Positions 5,203 through 7,110 of a DNA stretch of 7,110 nt are shown here, in pieces. The notes under the pieces were generated by a model. That model was not told where the DNA came from, searched no databases, and worked only from the letters and a program-made list of their open reading frames with translations. The translations under genes were made by a program, and so were the position numbers. The stretch covers positions 1-7,110 of the forward strand of contig NZ_CAAFOM010000106.1 of the NCBI RefSeq assembly GCF_900764565.1, in the 5' to 3' direction. The stretch comes from an uncultured Catenibacterium sp. GTDB taxonomy: Bacteria; Bacillota_I; Bacilli_A; Erysipelotrichales; Coprobacillaceae. The first letter of the stretch is position 1; every line of letters starts with the position of its first letter.

Positions 5203-6207
5203 ATGAAGAAGAAAGTAACAATCTATGATGTTGCAGAAGCAGCTGATGTTTCACTAGCAACAGTTTCAAGAGTAATTAATGGTTCAAATGTTGTAAAGCC
5301 TGCAACAAGAGAACGTGTACTTGAAACAATTAAACGACTCGATTTCAAGCCTAATCAGATTGCAAGAGGTCTTGCAACTAGTAAAACTACAACTATTGCG
5401 GTTGTATTCCCACAGTCACTTTTTGGACATGTAAAAGATATGATTGGTGGTATTGGAGATACTGGACGTACTCTAGACTTCAATATCATTATGTATACAA
5501 CAGATGAACTTGGTTTAGGTAACCCTATTGAAGAAGTTATTGAAAAGGTTATTAAGTCAAGAGCTGATGGTGTAGTATTATTCAATAACAACAGTATTGA
5601 TAAGGAAATTGATCTCATTAAAAAATACCGTATTCCTGCAGTTGTTGTTGGATATAAGATTTCTGATGAAGATATCTGTTCTGTATATGTTGATGCAAAG
5701 AGTATCGCATATGATATGACTAAACAGTTTATTGAACAGGGTAAGAAGGATATCTGTTTTGTAAGAGCAGCTCAGAACTTAGTTGACTTAAATGATTTTG
5801 CGAAAGGTATTGAAGAAGCATTCAAGGATAGTGGTGAAACACTTCGTGAAGACTATATTGTAGATGTATCTAACCACTATGAAGAAAGCTATCCTCAGTT
5901 AAATGAATACTTTAGTACTCATAAGCATGAAGTTGTTTTAACTGGATATGACAAGGAAGCAGTGGCTGTCGTAAATGCTGCAATTGATCATGGTATCAAT
6001 GTACCTGAAGAAATGCAGGTTGTTGGTATGATGGATACAAGCTATGCAACTATTTGTCGTCCACCTCTTACAACTATTCATGTGCCTGTATATGATATGG
6101 GTGCAATCGCAATCAGACTTCTTACAAAGATTTTAAATCATGAAGAAATTGATGAAGCAGAAGTACAGATGCACTATACATTCATCAAGCGTGATACAAC
6201 TAAATAA
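5203..6207 (+). CDS. ccpA: CcpA-like LacI-family transcriptional regulator
   Basis: This 334-residue protein has the length of Bacillus CcpA, the global carbon catabolite regulator that binds cre sites with HPr-Ser-P. The LacI helix-turn-helix is TIYDVAEAADVSLATVSRV (6-24), followed by VVKPATRERVLE and the hinge helix PNQIARGLATSKT (50-62). The C-terminal YDMGAIAIRLLTK (297-309) closely matches the CcpA helix that contacts HPr-Ser-P, which favours CcpA over a sugar-specific repressor. The effector core is divergent. After the hinge, VVFPQSLFGHVKD replaces the usual P(D/N)xxNxFF/Y stretch, the family Arg in the RxxGY element is missing (DLNDFAKGI, 197-203), and the usual GFD(N/D) reads GMMDT (275-279). 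ATG 5203 is preceded by AAGGA at 5193-5197; the in-frame TTG at 5182 is unlikely. It is the last gene of the murC operon and could instead be a CcpA paralogue. Confidence 0.78.
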   Translation: MKKKVTIYDVAEAADVSLATVSRVINGSNVVKPATRERVLETIKRLDFKPNQIARGLATSKTTTIAVVFPQSLFGHVKDMIGGIGDTGRTLDFNIIMYTTDELGLGNPIEEVIEKVIKSRADGVVLFNNNSIDKEIDLIKKYRIPAVVVGYKISDEDICSVYVDAKSIAYDMTKQFIEQGKKDICFVRAAQNLVDLNDFAKGIEEAFKDSGETLREDYIVDVSNHYEESYPQLNEYFSTHKHEVVLTGYDKEAVAVVNAAIDHGINVPEEMQVVGMMDTSYATICRPPLTTIHVPVYDMGAIAIRLLTKILNHEEIDEAEVQMHYTFIKRDTTK

Positions 6208-6213
6208 TCAAAG

Positions 6214-6237
6214 AAGGATGCCGAGGCATCCTTTTTT
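6214..6237 (+). terminator. Rho-independent terminator of the murC-ccpA operon
   Basis: AAGGATGC at 6214-6221 pairs with GCATCCTT at 6226-6233 around the four-base loop CGAG, and the T run reaches 6237. It lies 6 nt after the ccpA stop codon and cleanly separates the operon from the CLC gene. Confidence 0.92.
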
Positions 6238-6251
6238 ACACGTTTGTATTG

Positions 6252-6260
6252 TGCTAAAAT
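6252..6260 (+). promoter_or_regulatory. Possible extended -10 promoter of the CLC gene
   Basis: TGCTAAAAT, within TTGTGCTAAAAT, is an extended -10 with one mismatch to TATAAT; transcription would begin near 6267 with a leader of about 29 nt. A perfect TATAAT at 6273-6278 is an alternative, with TTGTGC at 6249-6254 as a poor -35, but it would start transcription inside the ribosome binding site. A promoter is expected here because a strong terminator precedes it. Confidence 0.45.
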
Positions 6261-6295
6261 AATATCAGTCATTATAATTACTGGGAGGATTATAT

Positions 6296-7110
6296 ATGCT
6301 TAAAAATCAATCTGATACTGCAAACATATTACGAGAAAGAAGCAAACTCAATAAGCGTTTAGCTTATGAGGGTTTACTTGTAGGTATCGTTTCAGGCGCT
6401 GTCTGTATCGTATATCGTCTTGTATTATCTAATGCAGAATCAATTTATTTTACTATAAGGGATTTTGTTGCACATAATGTGTCTTATTGGCCTTTATGGA
6501 TGATCGGACTTGTTGTATTAGGTCTTATTATTTCAATCTTTTTAAAGTGGGAACCTATGATTGGGGGCTCTGGTATTCCACAGCTAGAAGCAGAAGTGCA
6601 GGGGCGTATTGATGAATGCTGGTGGAGAGTATTACTTGCTAAGTTTGTCGCAGGATCACTTGCACTTGTAGGTGGCTTGTCACTTGGTAGAGAGGGACCT
6701 AGTATACAGTTAGGTGGTATGGTTGGTAAGGCTCTTGCGAAAAAAGGAAAACGTGTCAAAACGGAAGAACGTTATTTAATGACAGCAGGGGCAGCGGCCG
6801 GCTTATCTGCAGCATTCAATGCACCTCTTGCGGGTATTATGTTTGCCTTAGAAGAAGTTCATAAGAATTTCTCTACAAGTGCACTTGTTTCTGTTATGAT
6901 TGCATCTATTACTGCAGATTTCTTAAGTAGAAATATCTTTGGTTTATCACCCACCCTTGCTTTTTCTATTAAAGAAACATTTCCTTTAAAGAATTATATC
7001 TGGGTTATTATTCTAGGCATTGTTGCTGGTGTATTAGGGGCTTTCTATAATAAAGTCACAATGGGCACTATCAAGCTTTATAAGAAGGTGCCATTCCTCA
7101 AGAAACATCA
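6296..7110 (+). CDS. CLC-family chloride/proton antiporter (5' part)
   Basis: The frame is open from ATG 6296 (GGGAGGA at 6283-6289, 6 nt upstream) to the window end, giving 271 residues of a protein that continues to the right. It is a polytopic membrane transporter; hydrophobic helices alternate with short loops from about residue 22. The CLC selectivity signatures are present in order: GSGIP (91-95), GREGPSIQ (131-138) with the gating glutamate E133, and the helix AGIMFALEEVHKNF (179-192) with the EE pair at the internal proton-glutamate position of E. coli ClcA. Keeping both glutamates suggests a Cl-/H+ exchanger rather than a channel. GREGP rather than GREGT argues against the fluoride-specific CLC-F branch. 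The GxFxP motif and any C-terminal CBS or TrkA-C domain would lie beyond the window. It forms a separate transcription unit from the ccpA operon. Confidence 0.9.
   Translation, partial: MLKNQSDTANILRERSKLNKRLAYEGLLVGIVSGAVCIVYRLVLSNAESIYFTIRDFVAHNVSYWPLWMIGLVVLGLIISIFLKWEPMIGGSGIPQLEAEVQGRIDECWWRVLLAKFVAGSLALVGGLSLGREGPSIQLGGMVGKALAKKGKRVKTEERYLMTAGAAAGLSAAFNAPLAGIMFALEEVHKNFSTSALVSVMIASITADFLSRNIFGLSPTLAFSIKETFPLKNYIWVIILGIVAGVLGAFYNKVTMGTIKLYKKVPFLKKH

Noticed and set aside
5355..5618. Open frame on the minus strand inside the CcpA-like gene
   Set aside because: It lies fully within a strongly supported gene and its translation (Ser/Ile/Pro-rich) resembles no protein.
6350..6363. cre-like core AATAAGCGTTTAGC inside the start of the CLC gene
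   Set aside because: The centre fits the CcpA operator consensus, but all four outer bases (TG and CA) mismatch and the site is within coding sequence, so chance is more likely.
6484..6759. Open frame on the minus strand inside the CLC gene
   Set aside because: It is antisense to the CLC signature motifs GSGIP and GREGP; the sense frame is clearly the real one.
1..7110. CRISPR array, tRNA or rRNA genes, transposase or insertion-sequence ends, riboswitch leaders
   Set aside because: No regularly spaced repeats, cloverleaf-like sequence, transposase motifs or long structured leaders were found by eye; gaps between genes are all shorter than 100 nt apart from the displaced reading frame at 883-979.

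Overview
The window comes from an AT-rich, low-GC Gram-positive (Firmicutes) genome. Strong AGGAGG-type ribosome binding sites, dense co-directional genes, U-tailed hairpin terminators and a murC / ytxG-like / ytxH-like / ccpA-like gene order all point that way. The protein character suggests the Erysipelotrichia (Coprobacillaceae-like), but this is inference from remembered family character, not from a search. Every gene lies on the + strand.

Layout. (1) 1-1216, a small accessory-looking region: a (TA)n tract and possible promoter, an unrecognised 178-residue protein with a possible PH-like fold, then a second unrecognised gene (643-1183) that appears broken by a one-base frameshift near 869-882. 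It closes with a clear rho-independent terminator at 1188-1216. (2) 1218-3029, a tight three-gene operon: a GNAT acetyltransferase, a HAD-superfamily hydrolase whose start overlaps the preceding stop by 11 nt, and a DUF4261 protein 2 nt further on. A weak A/U hairpin at its end may be a terminator. (3) 3062-6237, the conserved core operon: murC (cell-wall precursor ligase), a DUF948 membrane protein (YtxG-like), a YtxH-family membrane-anchored coiled-coil protein, and a CcpA-type LacI-family regulator, ended by a strong terminator at 6214-6237. (4) 6252-7110, a new transcription unit holding the first 271 codons of a CLC-family chloride/proton antiporter that runs off the right edge.

How the genes fit together. 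The core operon couples a committed peptidoglycan precursor step (MurC) with two small envelope-associated proteins and a carbon-catabolite-type regulator, a neighbourhood also known in Bacillus and Staphylococcus. The GNAT/HAD/DUF4261 operon looks like accessory metabolism or protein modification with no assignable substrate. I see no insertion sequence, CRISPR array, tRNA, rRNA or phage gene. No clearly new multi-gene system is visible. The points most worth a second look are the frameshifted gene at 643-1183, the altered C-terminal-domain motifs of MurC, and the altered effector pocket of the CcpA-like protein.
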